DNA of 64,000 nt from Sebastes aleutianus (taxonomy: Eukaryota > Chordata > Actinopteri > Perciformes > Sebastidae), in contig CAKAKS010000039.1 of NCBI GenBank assembly GCA_916700875.1, positions 17,767,139 to 17,831,138 of the forward strand, written 5' to 3'. The position numbers and the translations under genes were made by a program. Under the pieces are notes generated by a model. That model was not told the DNA's origin. It searched no databases and saw only the letters and a program-made list of their open reading frames with translations. Positions 37,315 through 48,966 of the stretch are shown in pieces. The first letter of the stretch is position 1; each line of letters begins with the position of its first letter.

Positions 37315-38113
37315 TAGAGCTGGGCGATAATTCAATATGATCATTTATCATCCTTCAATGGAATAATATCGGGATTAAATCATATATTGAGATATCATGA
37401 TACACGGTTATGTCATCTAAATTGCTAATAAGCACATACTACTGAAATCTCTCATATTTTAAGGGATTATAATTTGAAGATTGCGCTTTTCTTTTTACAT
37501 CACACTTTACATTACCACTCAGTTCATAGATGGATGGATGGATGTTCTTTATTGATCATAAATTGGGAAATGATTGTGTTACAGTAGCAGCAGTACCCAG
37601 GCAATGCACAGGAACAGTAAATAAACTGTACATATCAATACTAGAGATAAATATCTATAAAATACACAATATAAGGAATATTTTACAATACACTATAAAT
37701 ATACCAGACTACTACAACTAACATAGAAAATATAAAATAGAAACATAGAATAACATACTATATACATTAGCAAAGTGTGCAAGTTACAATTTTATTTTAA
37801 AATGAAAATTAAATGAGGTAGTAGACCAATTCAACCAATGCAAGATTATTGCAGGCAATATGGAATATATGGAAATATGTATTTATTTTTTCTCTATAAT
37901 TTCACTTGAAACTGTTGTTAATTAAATGAAAAAAATACTCTGTACTTATTTGTCAAGTATTTAATTCACCTAGAAATATAACAGAAAATAGGCTTTACCA
38001 TGTGGTTATTCCATATAGACTATTTATTGAATTATCAGAAAACATGCTATATCGTGATCTATATTGAATACCTATAACAAGATAGAAGATTTTGGCCATA
38101 TTGCCCAGCCCTA
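37315..38113. mobile_element. hAT-like MITE (TAGAGCTGGGCGATA) carrying a LINE tail, 799 bp
   Basis: Left end TAGAGCTGGGCGATA and right end ATATTGCCCAGCCCTA are inverted repeats. Flanks CTTTATTA (37307-37314) and CTTTATTT (38114-38121) form an 8-bp duplication with one mismatch. The body has ATATTGAGATATCATGATA and similar words typical of the family. A LINE 3' fragment (about 37529-37770) interrupts it, so the element was about 550 bp before that insertion. Confidence 0.85.
37529..37770 (-). mobile_element. LINE 3' tail fragment, reverse orientation, nested in hAT MITE
   Basis: A (GATG)n run at 37529-37544 is followed by TTCTTTATTGATCATAAATT. Inverted, this is a LINE 3' end with its tetranucleotide tail. 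The remainder matches the AT-rich 3' UTR style of the fragment at 12595-13170 (for example ACTGTACATATCAATA). It is 5'-truncated with no coding part. The right border is approximate. Confidence 0.7.
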
Positions 38114-39039
38114 CTTTATTTTCATACATTATTTCATTAACCTGATTAACGATATTGCATTTGAAATGCGTTATAAATTGTGTTATCATTTTTCTGTTGT
38201 CCTCAGTGTCCAGCCTATTAGTCTTGTCGTTCTGCCGTTATCAAGAAAGTAAACAAATTATTGCAGCGTCCCTTTACTTCAAACTCTCTGTCATCACAAC
38301 ACACAATGCTACGAGACGATTAGACGCGTCGCCTCGTCTCTGTGACTGTCACAGAAAACACCTTTTTACATTATTTGTCAAGTCGCTCACAGCTGGCGAG
38401 TGCAGAACTAGCCAAGATGATTTTCACTTGTTAATGTGCAGCGCTGACAAGCTTGTTACTTTGTTTCCCATTATTATTCACTCCCCTATAGTGTGTGGTG
38501 AATATGAGGCTGATTAAGTTGGACAAATGGGGTACAATATGTTGACAGCAGCAGCACTCTGTCACTGCACTGAACAAGCGAGGCCGTTTCCCGCTCACCT
38601 CCCCTGCTGAGTTTTATCACACACCACTTCTAACACTATACCTTCAGTCCAACAGTTGGGCAGGTTAAACCCACGTTGGCATTTATAATGAATGTTATTT
38701 ATGTTTAAACAATATTTAACCAATTTAACCACTTATAGAGAGTTTTAAGAAGACGGAGAGAGACAGAGTGCACAACCTGTATGAAAGAGATCAAGCATGA
38801 TGAAAGAAAGAAAATTACCATACCGGTGTTTTTTCATGTTTTAGTCCATTTCCTACTAATAAAATCAAAAGTCATCATTTTACAATCATCCTGCTGTCTT
38901 TTAATGTACTTTTTCTACCATTTCAGGCACCCATTGGTGTCCATCAACGTAATTTGTAGTTACAAAGCTAAAAGTTGCAAACGCAGTGTTATTGTCCTCT
39001 AACTTCATTTACCACTTACAGTATGTGATGTAAGTAATC
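38114..39039. other. Unique non-coding stretch
   Basis: The open frame at 38155-38517 (120 codons) crosses a mixed-composition region but has no recognisable domain. No repeat was recognised. Confidence 0.45.
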
Positions 39040-39435
39040 GACTATGTTTACATGCACGAAATATTCAGATTTTGCGACATTTGCGCACATCGAAAAACTT
39101 GTTGATATCCAAGTCTTTCATAATGCTTTAAAGTAGGTGTGTTTCTCCTTCGGACCAGAAATATGGGCTTTTCTTTTGGGCATGCATCTTTGCAAACTGT
39201 CGGCTAGTTGGTTTGTGTCCAACGCACAGAGCTGGCCGTAAACAGACAAGAGGCAGTGTGTCGCACGCTGCCGTTAAAAACACCAACTGAAACTAAAACC
39301 TGAATAATATCGGCATATCCCACATGTTGCTCCATTCAGATTAAGGTCTAATTCAGAATATCCAAATGGAATATGCTGTTTACATGATATAATATAATAT
39401 AACAGTAGAATATGAGTGTGCATGTAAACATAGTC
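39040..39435. mobile_element. MITE with GACTATGTTTACATGCAC termini, 396 bp
   Basis: GACTATGTTTACATGCAC at 39040-39057 and its exact inverse GTGCATGTAAACATAGTC at 39418-39435 are perfect 18-bp terminal inverted repeats. Subterminal AATATTCAGAT and ATTCAGAATATCC words are also partly inverted. No clear target duplication was found. Non-coding; superfamily not assigned. Confidence 0.85.
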
Positions 39436-42400
39436 ACTGTTAAGCTTTTATTTATTGGTAATACATATGCAAATACAGTTGCAGATTTGAGACTGTAAAC
39501 AGTAAAGGCAAGAGATTAACTTGTCACAGCAGTCTTGTACAAGATGAATGGGTCAATGGCAGTCTAAACGTACATTCAGTCACTGTACGTGCACATACTG
39601 TATATGAAAGGGATATAAAAGTGTCACAGCATGTGTACAGTTTCTGCCTTGCATGGTGGCTATTGGCATTGTCTGCTCACAGTGGAGCTATGGGGCTCTC
39701 ATTGCCTGTAGCACTGCTATAATCCTGCATTTGAAGAGGATCTGTTCGGGGGACTGGAGACAAAGCGTTCTGTAGAGGGTATCAAGTGTCCGCCACCAAA
39801 GCCCAGCTCCCTAGGCTGCCCTCCAGGGGGGTTTCCTGTGAGCTGCAGAGAAATCAAGTTGAGGGCAAAGCTCGGTCTGTGGGATTTGAACCTGCCTTGC
39901 TGTGAGGAGCGCCGGGCATTGGTCGAGACAGGATGAGATCACACGCCGCCACTAGTTTGGTCTGTGTTTCACAAGGTCGATACAGTGACTTCTGACGTGG
40001 TTTGTTGCATTTTTTTCCCCCAGCAATGCTCCACTGACCTACTTCCTTTTAATCCCTCGATGTGACTTTAATTGACTAGAGGGAGGGGCAGGGAGGAGAG
40101 AGGGGTGTGTCTGTGTGTTGTAGGAGGGGGGGCAGCGGGGGTTGTTGAGTGGAGATAGGGAACACAGGAGCAACCAAGAGAAAGGGAGATCTGAGAGCTT
40201 GAGTGATTTCCTGCTGCCACTGCTGTGTTCAGGCCACAAATTAATTTGATTCTGTTATGTAACTGTAATCATCATCCTCTCTAATCACATCAGTGGCTTT
40301 GTGAGACACCCAAAATAGAGGGATTGTGGGCCGGACAGGAGGCGGGGCGAACTGAAGGGTCTGGGTTGCTTAAGGCCAAAGAAAGTAAATGGACTGGGGC
40401 CCGGCAGCAAGCGTCTGAAAGAGACAGATGTCGCAAATGAAAGGGGGAACTAACTAGACGGCACAAAAACAGATTAGAACGGGATTCAACAAACAAGAAA
40501 CAAATTAGATGTATTTAAATTTAATTTAAGGGGTTTTGTCTTTAGTCAAACATATTGCATTCTGAACCTTATTAGCAGACAGTTACTTAATCCTGAGGAA
40601 AACTGTATATTGAGCTGCCATGGAGCAGTCCATGTAGAAGCACAGATGGGGGGGTTGTGAGAGTTACGTCACTTTAAAGCTGAAAAATCATGTGCCTCTG
40701 TGTCCTCCGGTGTCCTCGTGTCCTCGTGTCCTCCGGTGTCCTCCGGTGCTCCCTCCACAGTTAGGGATTTGTCCCCAGACCTGACTCAGGGACCTCGAAC
40801 AACCTTTACAAAGGGCTGTTAATTTTTTGTACAAACAAATTCCATCAGAATGATGTTAATAATGATAGTGATATTATAATCACATAGAATTCTACACTTA
40901 GTAAATTAAAGTATTGATGACTGATGAGTTTGATGATTACCTCAAATTAAAATCTATATTAAATATTTCCCAGTCTCCTTCAGTGCAGATAATTAGCCAA
41001 ATTCAGTCCATGACAATCATTACAGTGAACATCCTGCAGGAGAGATTCCCAGGCTTAAGAAGCATATTTCTGGAAACACTGAAATGGAAAACACATTTCA
41101 GCAACCAACACCTACAAAGTGCACATATTTGAATGCACAATGTGTATAAATCATTTTCAGTGTTATGACGAAGACATAACATTACACTGGCGTTGTGGAA
41201 AAATCGACAGGTTGTAAGCCAGATGTATCAAGTCAGGCTGGAGAGAAGAGGAAGCACTGAGCCATGACTTTGTATTATCAAAGAAATATGTCTTGGCCGG
41301 CATTAGATGGGCTCATGATAGACTGCTGTTTCTTCATTTTACGGAGTGGACAGACGCCAACCAACATGACTGCTCCTGTCGGTCGAAAGGAGCGTGATGC
41401 ACATTGTCTTTCAGCGGGCTGACCGTGACTCTTGGGCCCCGAGTCGTTCCAGAGGGGTCAAAGGTTAACTGATTTGGTGAGGCTTGTCTCCGGGGGTCTG
41501 ATTGGGAAGCTGACGGCCCTGTGAGTGTCCTCTGCAAAGTGCAGTCCTGTGTCACACACTGACACACTCATGTTTGCCTTGAGTACCATTGGGTCCTCTC
41601 TGCCGTGTCCTGAAAAAAACAAACATGCTGTCTGTGAAAAAACTCTCAGCGTGTCTAGTCCTTTGTTCTCAACCTGAGCTGGATGAATACAGTCATGGTG
41701 AAAACACAAGCGGGATGCAGCATCAACAGAGGTGTCTTTGCTTCCTGTATCTATTGATTCTTTGTGATTGTAGCCTGTTTTTTTATTTAGTCACCGAATC
41801 ACACCGGAACCTGGATGACAGCCTTCATCTAGGCTCAGGATACAGACGACCACGCTTTGTACCTTGTTAGTACACCGTCGTGTGACAAATGCACATGGTC
41901 CGCATGGCTTTTGCTTTGCATCAGAACTGCCTGTTTGTGTGTCATGTGTTTGTTGTTGTGGGGGGGGGTTAGGGGGGGTAGGAGGCTCGCGGTGTGCCTT
42001 CTCCCCTCCAGCTGAAACCTGTCAGTCCCCCCTGGGGAGCTGGGCCCAGGTTTACAGGACAGCTGAGGCAGCCCTGACAGCCCGGCTCATCTCGTTTGGA
42101 GCAAGGCATGCCGCTTTGCCGCTCGCTGCCTGGACAGGATTTGTTCCCTTCCTGCCACTTTACATCCACAAGCTCTACATTTAATTAGAATCACTTGTCA
42201 TGTCTCGTATATCACCTGGGCCTCTTGGTGTCAGCTGTCAGCCAAAGAAATGCGATAGTTATTCATTGCTCTGCGCAAGTGCAACAGCAAGGTCACAGGA
42301 CAGAATGCACCTTGAGCTAACTGTACTTAATGCTCGCGTGTGTGCGGCGTCCGACAGGAACTGATTCTTCTCACATTATATTTTGCATCCTCCACAAATG

Positions 42401-42845
42401 AGACTATTAGATTATTTATTATGTTACAGTCAGCCACATACCAAACTGCTGATGGAGTCCAGCTCAAGTGCAAAGCTAATGGTAGTCGATGGGTGGGCTC
42501 TGCAGGGTTGAGTGGACTTTCAGAGGCTATTAGTAGCCTTAGTGGGTATAGGCTTGTGGACTATCTGAGATTCCTTTCTGTAGAGCTGGATGAAGCCCAA
42601 AAAGGCACAGAGGTAACCAGGCAACCATGTGGCTCCAGGGGCACGCAAGCGTTGCTTACACGAGACCCTGCGCCAAGATAATGCATACATGATGGATGTA
42701 ATAACCTCTGACCTGTGTTCACATCTTGCATTTTTAACTACTCACAAGAGACGTCGGACACTCAGCTGCCTCCGTGTGGTGTCTGTGCAGGCAGCACCGT
42801 GTACCGTGTTTGTTTTCGCTTTGATAATGTTGTCCCTGTCACTTT
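39436..42845. other. Long unique non-coding stretch
   Basis: No transposon was recognised in about 3.4 kb. A minisatellite lies at 40699-40752 and a G-rich tract near 41960-41980. 41250-41560 and 42180-42330 are mixed-composition and repeat-free. The open frames (up to 113 codons) show no motif. Confidence 0.45.
40699..40752. repeat. Short minisatellite of TGTCCTCCGG/TGTCCTCG units
   Basis: About six tandem units alternate between a 10-base TGTCCTCCGG form and a shorter TGTCCTCG form. The mixed unit length suggests slippage followed by unit homogenisation. Confidence 0.85.
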
Positions 42846-45812
42846 AAATGGCAGCGTTTTTTTTTTTTTTCCCGGTCCCTCTCTGTCTCCGTCTCTGTCT
42901 GTCTGTCTCACTCTCTCCCCCTGCTTTAACAGCCTGGTTATATAACTCCCTTTTCTCTCTCAGACATCCCAGAGCTCTTGCAGTCAGCTGACAGCACCCA
43001 AATGTCTGCTGGTAAACACACTGCTTTCTGTCTTTTCTCTCTCCTGATTTTTTTTTTTTTCTTCTTTTCACTTCCTCTTCACCCCTCCTACTCCCTACTC
43101 CTCAGCGATTAGGGATTGATTCTCTCCTCTGTCCCTCTGCCTCCTCTTCCATTGGTTGGGCTCCATATCCCCAGGCCAGTTTCCACATATTAGCACCCGA
43201 GGCCAGGGGAGGCGGGCAGATACGCATTGCCTGCCATGGCCCATGGATCCTGCAAGCCAGTGAAAAATGAGCTTTGGAGAGGCAATAAATTGCATCCAAT
43301 TTAGAGATGAAGGCAGAAATAAATTTCTCTTTTCTGAAGTCTGAAGAAAGGGGGGGAAAAAGCCCCTAGATAATTTCTGTTCCATCTTTTTTTATGTGAA
43401 AATTTCTTTGAAATATCCTTTTTGTGTTGTTTGAATTCATGAAATAATTATACGTCTGCACTGTAGATTGCCTTTCTATGTTTCAGCAGGTTATGAAAAT
43501 AATCACTCTTGTCTTTTGCTGACGTGTTTTTGCATCTCGCTCGAAATGCGTTTGAGTCAGAGGAGACATTTTGAAAAGATACATTCATCAGACGTGATAT
43601 GGCACACACATACGAGCACAACTCCCCCCCCCATCCCCATTTCTCATCATTGCATTATCCTAAATGAACTGTCCAAGAGGCTTAGGCTCTCTCAGCTCAG
43701 CGCCGCAGAAGTCTGGGAGAATGAGAAGAGTGTGTGAGGTAGTCTCAGAAATGATGAAAGGAAGTGTCTAGTAATGACCACATTTACTTTCTACCTCTCC
43801 TGTTCGCTGTTTTCAGAAGCCTCCATCACTCCTTCATGGCACCTCCTCAAATGGCTGCTGAACTAATGAAGGACTTAGCAAAAACACTTCAGTGTATGAA
43901 GCTTGCATCAACACTACAAGCCAATGGAGGGCCTTAACACTCATTTTCCCTGTGGTGATGTGCAAGCCTCCTATTAGTCTCTGAAGCCCAAACTCCAGTC
44001 TGAGATGTTTCTCTTTGTGTTCAGGTAGAAGGAATGTTGTGTGCCAGTGCTTTCCTGTGTATTACCCGGCCTGCCAAAAAAAAAAAAACAGTGCAAGAGA
44101 CATGAGGGGGATACACTCTGGAGAATTGCATCCCATTCTGTTTTTTTTGTCTCTTCTTTTTCCTCCAAGGGATGTTTCTTCTCAGTTAAAAGGCTATGTT
44201 TCTCAACACCATTTCAATGTGCTGACACCCCAACTGTGAGGTGTTGAAATTGGCAAAAAACATTGTCAGCGCACGGTGTTGTGGTGCCAGTGAACTCCAA
44301 AAGTACAACATGAAAAGGAGGGGGGGGGGGTTGTGTATGTTAGAGTGCATTTTACTGACAACATCGCCATGCTGTTACTCATCACTGACTTCACCCTAGG
44401 AGATGAATAATGTGCAAATGGGCAAACATTCTTTGTTTGCTGTACACTCTGACAGTATTTGCTTTGGATCACATAGTAACGTTTTGTTTTGCAGCCAAAT
44501 AAGCACAAATGGATTTACAGTGCTGAGCTTTAGATTGTTTGTTCCACATGTTAGATTGTATTATTTCCACACTCTCTGACTGTGATCACTAATGGAAAAG
44601 CAATACATGAAAATATAAGGAAACGCAACTACCACACAGCTTTCTCTGGAGTTAACGCGTCATGTATTTTAAGTTGCATTATGTCAACAGTTTTGCTGTC
44701 TCGGGGCTGATGCTGCAATGTACCACGAGCTTGTGCTGTTCATCTGAGCAGGCAGTTAGCTAAGCTCAGCTGATTAATAAATAACCATGCCATGGTCGTG
44801 GATCAGTGCACCTCTAATGTGCTCAGACTCTCTGCCTTGTTCCTGTTGCGTCTATATTCCGCTCGGCTTCGTAAACGTAGAGGAGGGGTGGGGTCTTTTC
44901 TGCTGTCTATCAGCGTGTCGTAGGGGGCGTCTCAGCGTGTAGTCATCAAAGCCCGCTGTGGCATGAGCTCCCCTCGTACCGCCGTGTTTGTCTCTCCACA
45001 TGGCCAAACGCAATTGGACGTGAGCTCCCCCGTAGCTCAGCCTCCCCCCCCCTACTGCTGTCCTCCCCCTCCCTTTGCTTGTGTAAATTATGTAAGTGCA
45101 GGCGAAGCAGCGGTGATGAGGCATACAGTAGTGGCATTTCACTAACCAGGGTTGTGAGCAGCACATGTGAGCACCACTAGCCCGCCTGCCATGCCCGAGC
45201 ATGGTCCGCCCGCCGCATCAGCTACACCAAATGCATTTTTAAACCGGGGTTTTCCAGAGCAGCCCGGCTAGACATGGTGAAGACATGGGGTTAGTGGGTT
45301 CACCTCGCTGACTGTTCTCTAGTTAAGGGGCTGACATCTTTAAATGTGCTGTCTGTGTATTGTGTAGCCATGCAGGGGAATTCTCCCTCTCTTTCTCTCT
45401 TTCTCCACAGCTCAGACGAGGCTCTGGCTCTGTGTTCAGCCCCCCTCTCATAAAATAACAATAGAGTGGCACTTTAAAACGCAGACCTCACAGAAGATGA
45501 GCAGTCGGCTCCAAAAAAGGCATGCTAGCAAGACAGATGGACTTTTATATTAAAGCTGTCTGTGTTTTTTGGTATTTGTTATGGATTATTTGATACTTAA
45601 TTAGAACATGTTTAATATCCTACAGCAGATTTTTAGCATATCAAGGAGCCAACGCCACAGTGTTAAATATCTGTTCTTTTTGATTATGTCCTCTAACTCG
45701 TCCTTCTTGTTCTTCAAAGCTGGTCTTCTGGGCAAAGAACTTACCGTATGTAACTGTGTTGAGTAGAAACGGCATACTGTCTGTCTTTCTTTCTTTCTCT
45801 CTCATCCATGCA
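42846..45812. other. Long unique non-coding stretch with homopolymers
   Basis: T runs lie near 42858-42870 and 43049-43060, an A run near 44078-44089, a G run near 44321-44330 and a C run near 45044-45051. 43140-43330 is a repeat-free block with enhancer-like texture (GGCAATAAATTGCATCC). 44830-45250 is GC-richer but has no supported promoter or exon. Confidence 0.45.
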
Positions 45813-45828
45813 TACACACACACACACA

Positions 45829-45873
<45 letters not shown>
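45813..45873. repeat. (CA)n microsatellite
   Basis: About 60 bases of CA units with one CATA interruption, preceded by a CTTT-rich patch. Likely length-polymorphic. Confidence 0.95.
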
Positions 45874-45875
<2 letters not shown>

Positions 45876-45906
45876 GGGAGCCTAGCCAAACTCAGACTTT
45901 GCAGTA

Positions 45907-46131
45907 GTGATGAAACAATCAGTCGATTGTACAATTATCCGAATTACAGATAATAAATAAAAAAAATAAATGTAGAATTGTGATAATCAATTTCAAATTT
46001 ATGAAGCAATGATAGCAAATATTTACTTTAATATATTTTGGTTTTTGTCTGTTGGCCAGACAATATAAGAAATCTAAAGACGTCTTCTTGTGCATTTGGC
46101 ATTTTAATTTGACATTTTCAGACAATTAATC
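45907..46131. repeat. hAT-related repeat unit, left copy
   Basis: The unit begins TGATGAAACAATCAGTCGAT and contains GATTGTACAATTATC and GACAATATAAGAAAT. It ends at GACAATTAATC against the MITE at 46132. The same ordered phrases occur in the unit at 46461-46738, so the MITE lies between two direct, diverged copies. Confidence 0.7.
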
Positions 46132-46460
46132 TATATTTGCAACAATTAATCAATAAGTTGTCAACTATTAAATTAATCACCAGCTATTTTAATAATCGAT
46201 TAATCAGTTTGATTATTTTTTTAAGAAAAAAAGTCTAAATTCTCGGATTCCAGCTTCTTAAATGTGAATATTTTCTGGTTTCTTTACTCCTCTATGACAG
46301 TATACTGAATATTTTTGAGTTGTGGGCAAAACAAGACATTTGAGGACGTCATCTTGGGCTTTGGGAAACAATGATTGACATTATTCTAAATTTTTCTGAC
46401 ATTTTATAGACCAAACATCTGACCGATTAATCAAGAAAATAATCGTTCGTTGCAGCCCTA
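46132..46460 (-). mobile_element. hAT-like MITE, TAGGGCTGCAAC family, copy 3 (inverted)
   Basis: Read on the minus strand it begins TAGGGCTGCAACGA and ends GTTGCAAATATA, matching copies at 3820 and 19625. CTCCTCTATGACAG and GAGGACGTCATCTTGGGC are inverse complements of their internal phrases. Flanks AATTAATC and GATTGTAC are not duplications, so the insertion borders have been rearranged. Confidence 0.85.
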
Positions 46461-46738
46461 GATTGTACAATTATCTGAATGACAGAAAATGAATGAAGAA
46501 TTCTGATAATCAGTTAACTATTTATCATTATCAAGCAATGATAACAAATATCTGGTTCCAGCTTCTCAAATGTGATTTGCTGCTTATCTTCTTTCATTAT
46601 AGAAAATTTAATATATATAGGTTTTGTCTGTCGGTGGGACAATATAAGAAATTTTACGACGTTATCTTGGGACGTTATCATTTGACATTTTCAGACAATC
46701 ATGAATCAATGAAAACAATTAGTTAGTTGCAGCCTCAC
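46461..46738. repeat. hAT-related repeat unit, right copy
   Basis: GATTGTACAATTATCTGAAT, then GCAATGATAACAAATATCTG, GACAATATAAGAAATTTTAC and CATTTTCAGACAATCATGAA repeat in order the phrases of the unit at 45907-46131. It ends ATTAGTTAGTTGCAGCCT, a hAT-type right terminus that the left copy lacks. Confidence 0.7.
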
Positions 46739-47411
46739 CGAATATATATATAACACAAATCACAAGCCATATAACTCACCTATCCCATCACCATCCTCTC
46801 TTTACACTTAATAATAACACGTTGCTCATCTCCTCTTGCACTGTTGGTGGGACCTCTAGCTGTGATGCGCCACAACAGGTGCCACTCACCTGTCGGACGC
46901 AGTCGCCTCAAAACAACAGGTTGTCTTCTCTTACCGCTGTAGTCTGACCTGATGCACTCACCTGTCTAATGGCCAGTCTTTAACAGTTGCTCTGTTGTTG
47001 CTCTGTAGATTGAATAGGAGGTAAGTGCCATCTCTGTCTTTCTGATCATCCACACGCTCTGTGAATTGCTATAAGTAAGTGTGTCCCATCTGCCAGGCAG
47101 AAATCAATAGGCGCTCTTCACGCCGCGCTGAGTTTGTCTGGCTCCTGAGGAATAATTAAAGAGCCAGCTTGCTTCACACAACCATGATGACTAATGCCGT
47201 TTAAGGAATGCCTCTCTTACATAAATCAATAGTTCTCATTTCTCTCTCCTCCTTTCCCTCTTTCACACACACACTCTCTCTCTCCTCCTCTTCTCTCTTG
47301 CTCTTTCTGTGTTTGTGTTTATCAAGGCAGACAAAGTTCTCCTTTGTGCTTGTAGGTCAGTGTGTCACTGTGCCATGGCCATGATGCTTATGCATTTTGA
47401 CAACCTCTGAG

Positions 47412-47447
<36 letters not shown>

Positions 47448-48966
47448 GAAGTAACTCTCTTCCCCCCAAAAGCAACACAGATGCAATAGATTCAGTTGTT
47501 CTACATGGATATCTCTGTGTGTGGCCCTTATTAACCCTGCACACAGGGGCCGAGGAACAAAAGAGCATGTATCTGATGTTTAGTCTTCAAGTCTCTGTCC
47601 CCCAACAACAGAGAGGCAGAATAAATATGTGTGGAATAATGCATGGTTATGAGTGAGCGCCGTGCACACCTTTCCACCATATTAGGTTTTCATAATTGAA
47701 TAAAACATGGAAGTGCTCCGAACATCCCCTCAGAGGGAAATGGCAGTCACTAAAGCATAGAAGCCAACTCAATAAAGAATTGCAAATGAATAAGTGATGA
47801 GAAGCAAACGAAGTGTGGCATATGAGAACAAGGGGGTGATTTACTCTAAAACAATATTTGAAACAGCAGGTGAATGGAGGGCAATAATTACATTGTGAAG
47901 TGGTCGGGCCTCGTATGAATTACTGCTGGGCTTTGAATCGGGCCTGTTATTTTAAAACTAGACGGAATATCAAATCATATGCAAACATGACCAGAGAAAC
48001 ATCTCTGTCAACCATATTTTCAGAGAGAGAGAGGGAGAGCGGGAAAAAAGCTGGGAGAGGAGGTACACTGTGAAATATCCTGAAGGTCCTTGGCAGCATT
48101 AGAGAAAGGCCTGGGAGGTTAGGAAACATCAAATCAATGCATTGTAATGTGAATTGACTGCTGACTTTGATCATCTGCCTTGGGAGTGCTTTAGCATTGA
48201 GTGCTGTCACACTGGCTGGGTTAAGCAAATACGGCACGGGCTGGAATGGGGAGAGAGATGGGGGGGAAGAGACAGGTTAGACTGGGAGTGAGGGGAAAAA
48301 AAGGGGGGATATGTGACGCCTGGCTATCATCAGAGAGTAATGGGCACATTAAAATTCAATGTCCGCTTGGTAAATGGCATACTGTAGATGTTATGCATAG
48401 TTAAATTGATTCATAATTGCAGATGGTGAATATGTATATTAATGACGTGAGGAGGTGTTTCTTAATAGAATAATCATATACTGTTGAGTTTTATTTCTTT
48501 CTTTTAAACTGTAGTGGTTAGAAAAAAAAAGATTTTTAGCCCAGACTGTATTGCTGCATGGCAGACAGCCGATACCCGCTCCCCAACTCCCTCCAAAATG
48601 ATGGGTCAGCCCTGCTTAGTGTCAGAAGCTGCTGATATCCTAGCTCTGAAAGTGGAAATGCTCTTAAGCCTTTCTCCTATAATGGAGTGGCCGGTCTAAT
48701 CTTGCCCTCTCTGAGCGAGAGCAGGTAAGGAAGAGAGTTTTTACCACAACACTCTGACCCTCGCTGTGGCACTATGCTGTCCAGATTACAGTGCAGTGCA
48801 AGAGTGGCATCCTCGTTCTTTTGCCACTGTCAGCTGCACCATCCAGTATCCTCAGGAGGATGTCCCTCTTACATAAGGCACACACTGTGGGAGGTTTTTT
48901 TTTGGATCTGAAAGCTTTGTTGATGCTTCTGCTGTTATATTTCAGATTTAAATCTGTAACTGTGAT
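46739..48966. other. Non-coding stretch
   Basis: Unique DNA plus a (GA)n microsatellite at 47414-47444 and C/T-rich tracts near 47240-47310. 47080-47210 and 47640-47960 are repeat-free blocks. No exon is supported. Confidence 0.45.
47414..47444. repeat. (GA)n microsatellite
   Basis: About 15 uninterrupted GA units. It generates false low-complexity open frames on both strands. Confidence 0.95.

Noticed and set aside
37813..37826. let-7-like word TGAGGTAGTAG
   Set aside because: Only 11 bases match, the rest of the mature sequence differs, there is no hairpin, and it lies inside a hAT-like element.
38155..38517. 120-codon open frame (plus)
   Set aside because: No domain or splice structure; reads as chance.
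44830..45250. Possible CpG-island promoter or exon
   Set aside because: GC-richer than its surroundings, but CpG density is modest, no TATA/Inr or splice context is convincing, and the 116-codon frame has no recognisable features.
45641..45934. Open frame with a CV repeat (minus)
   Set aside because: The reading is created by the CA microsatellite.
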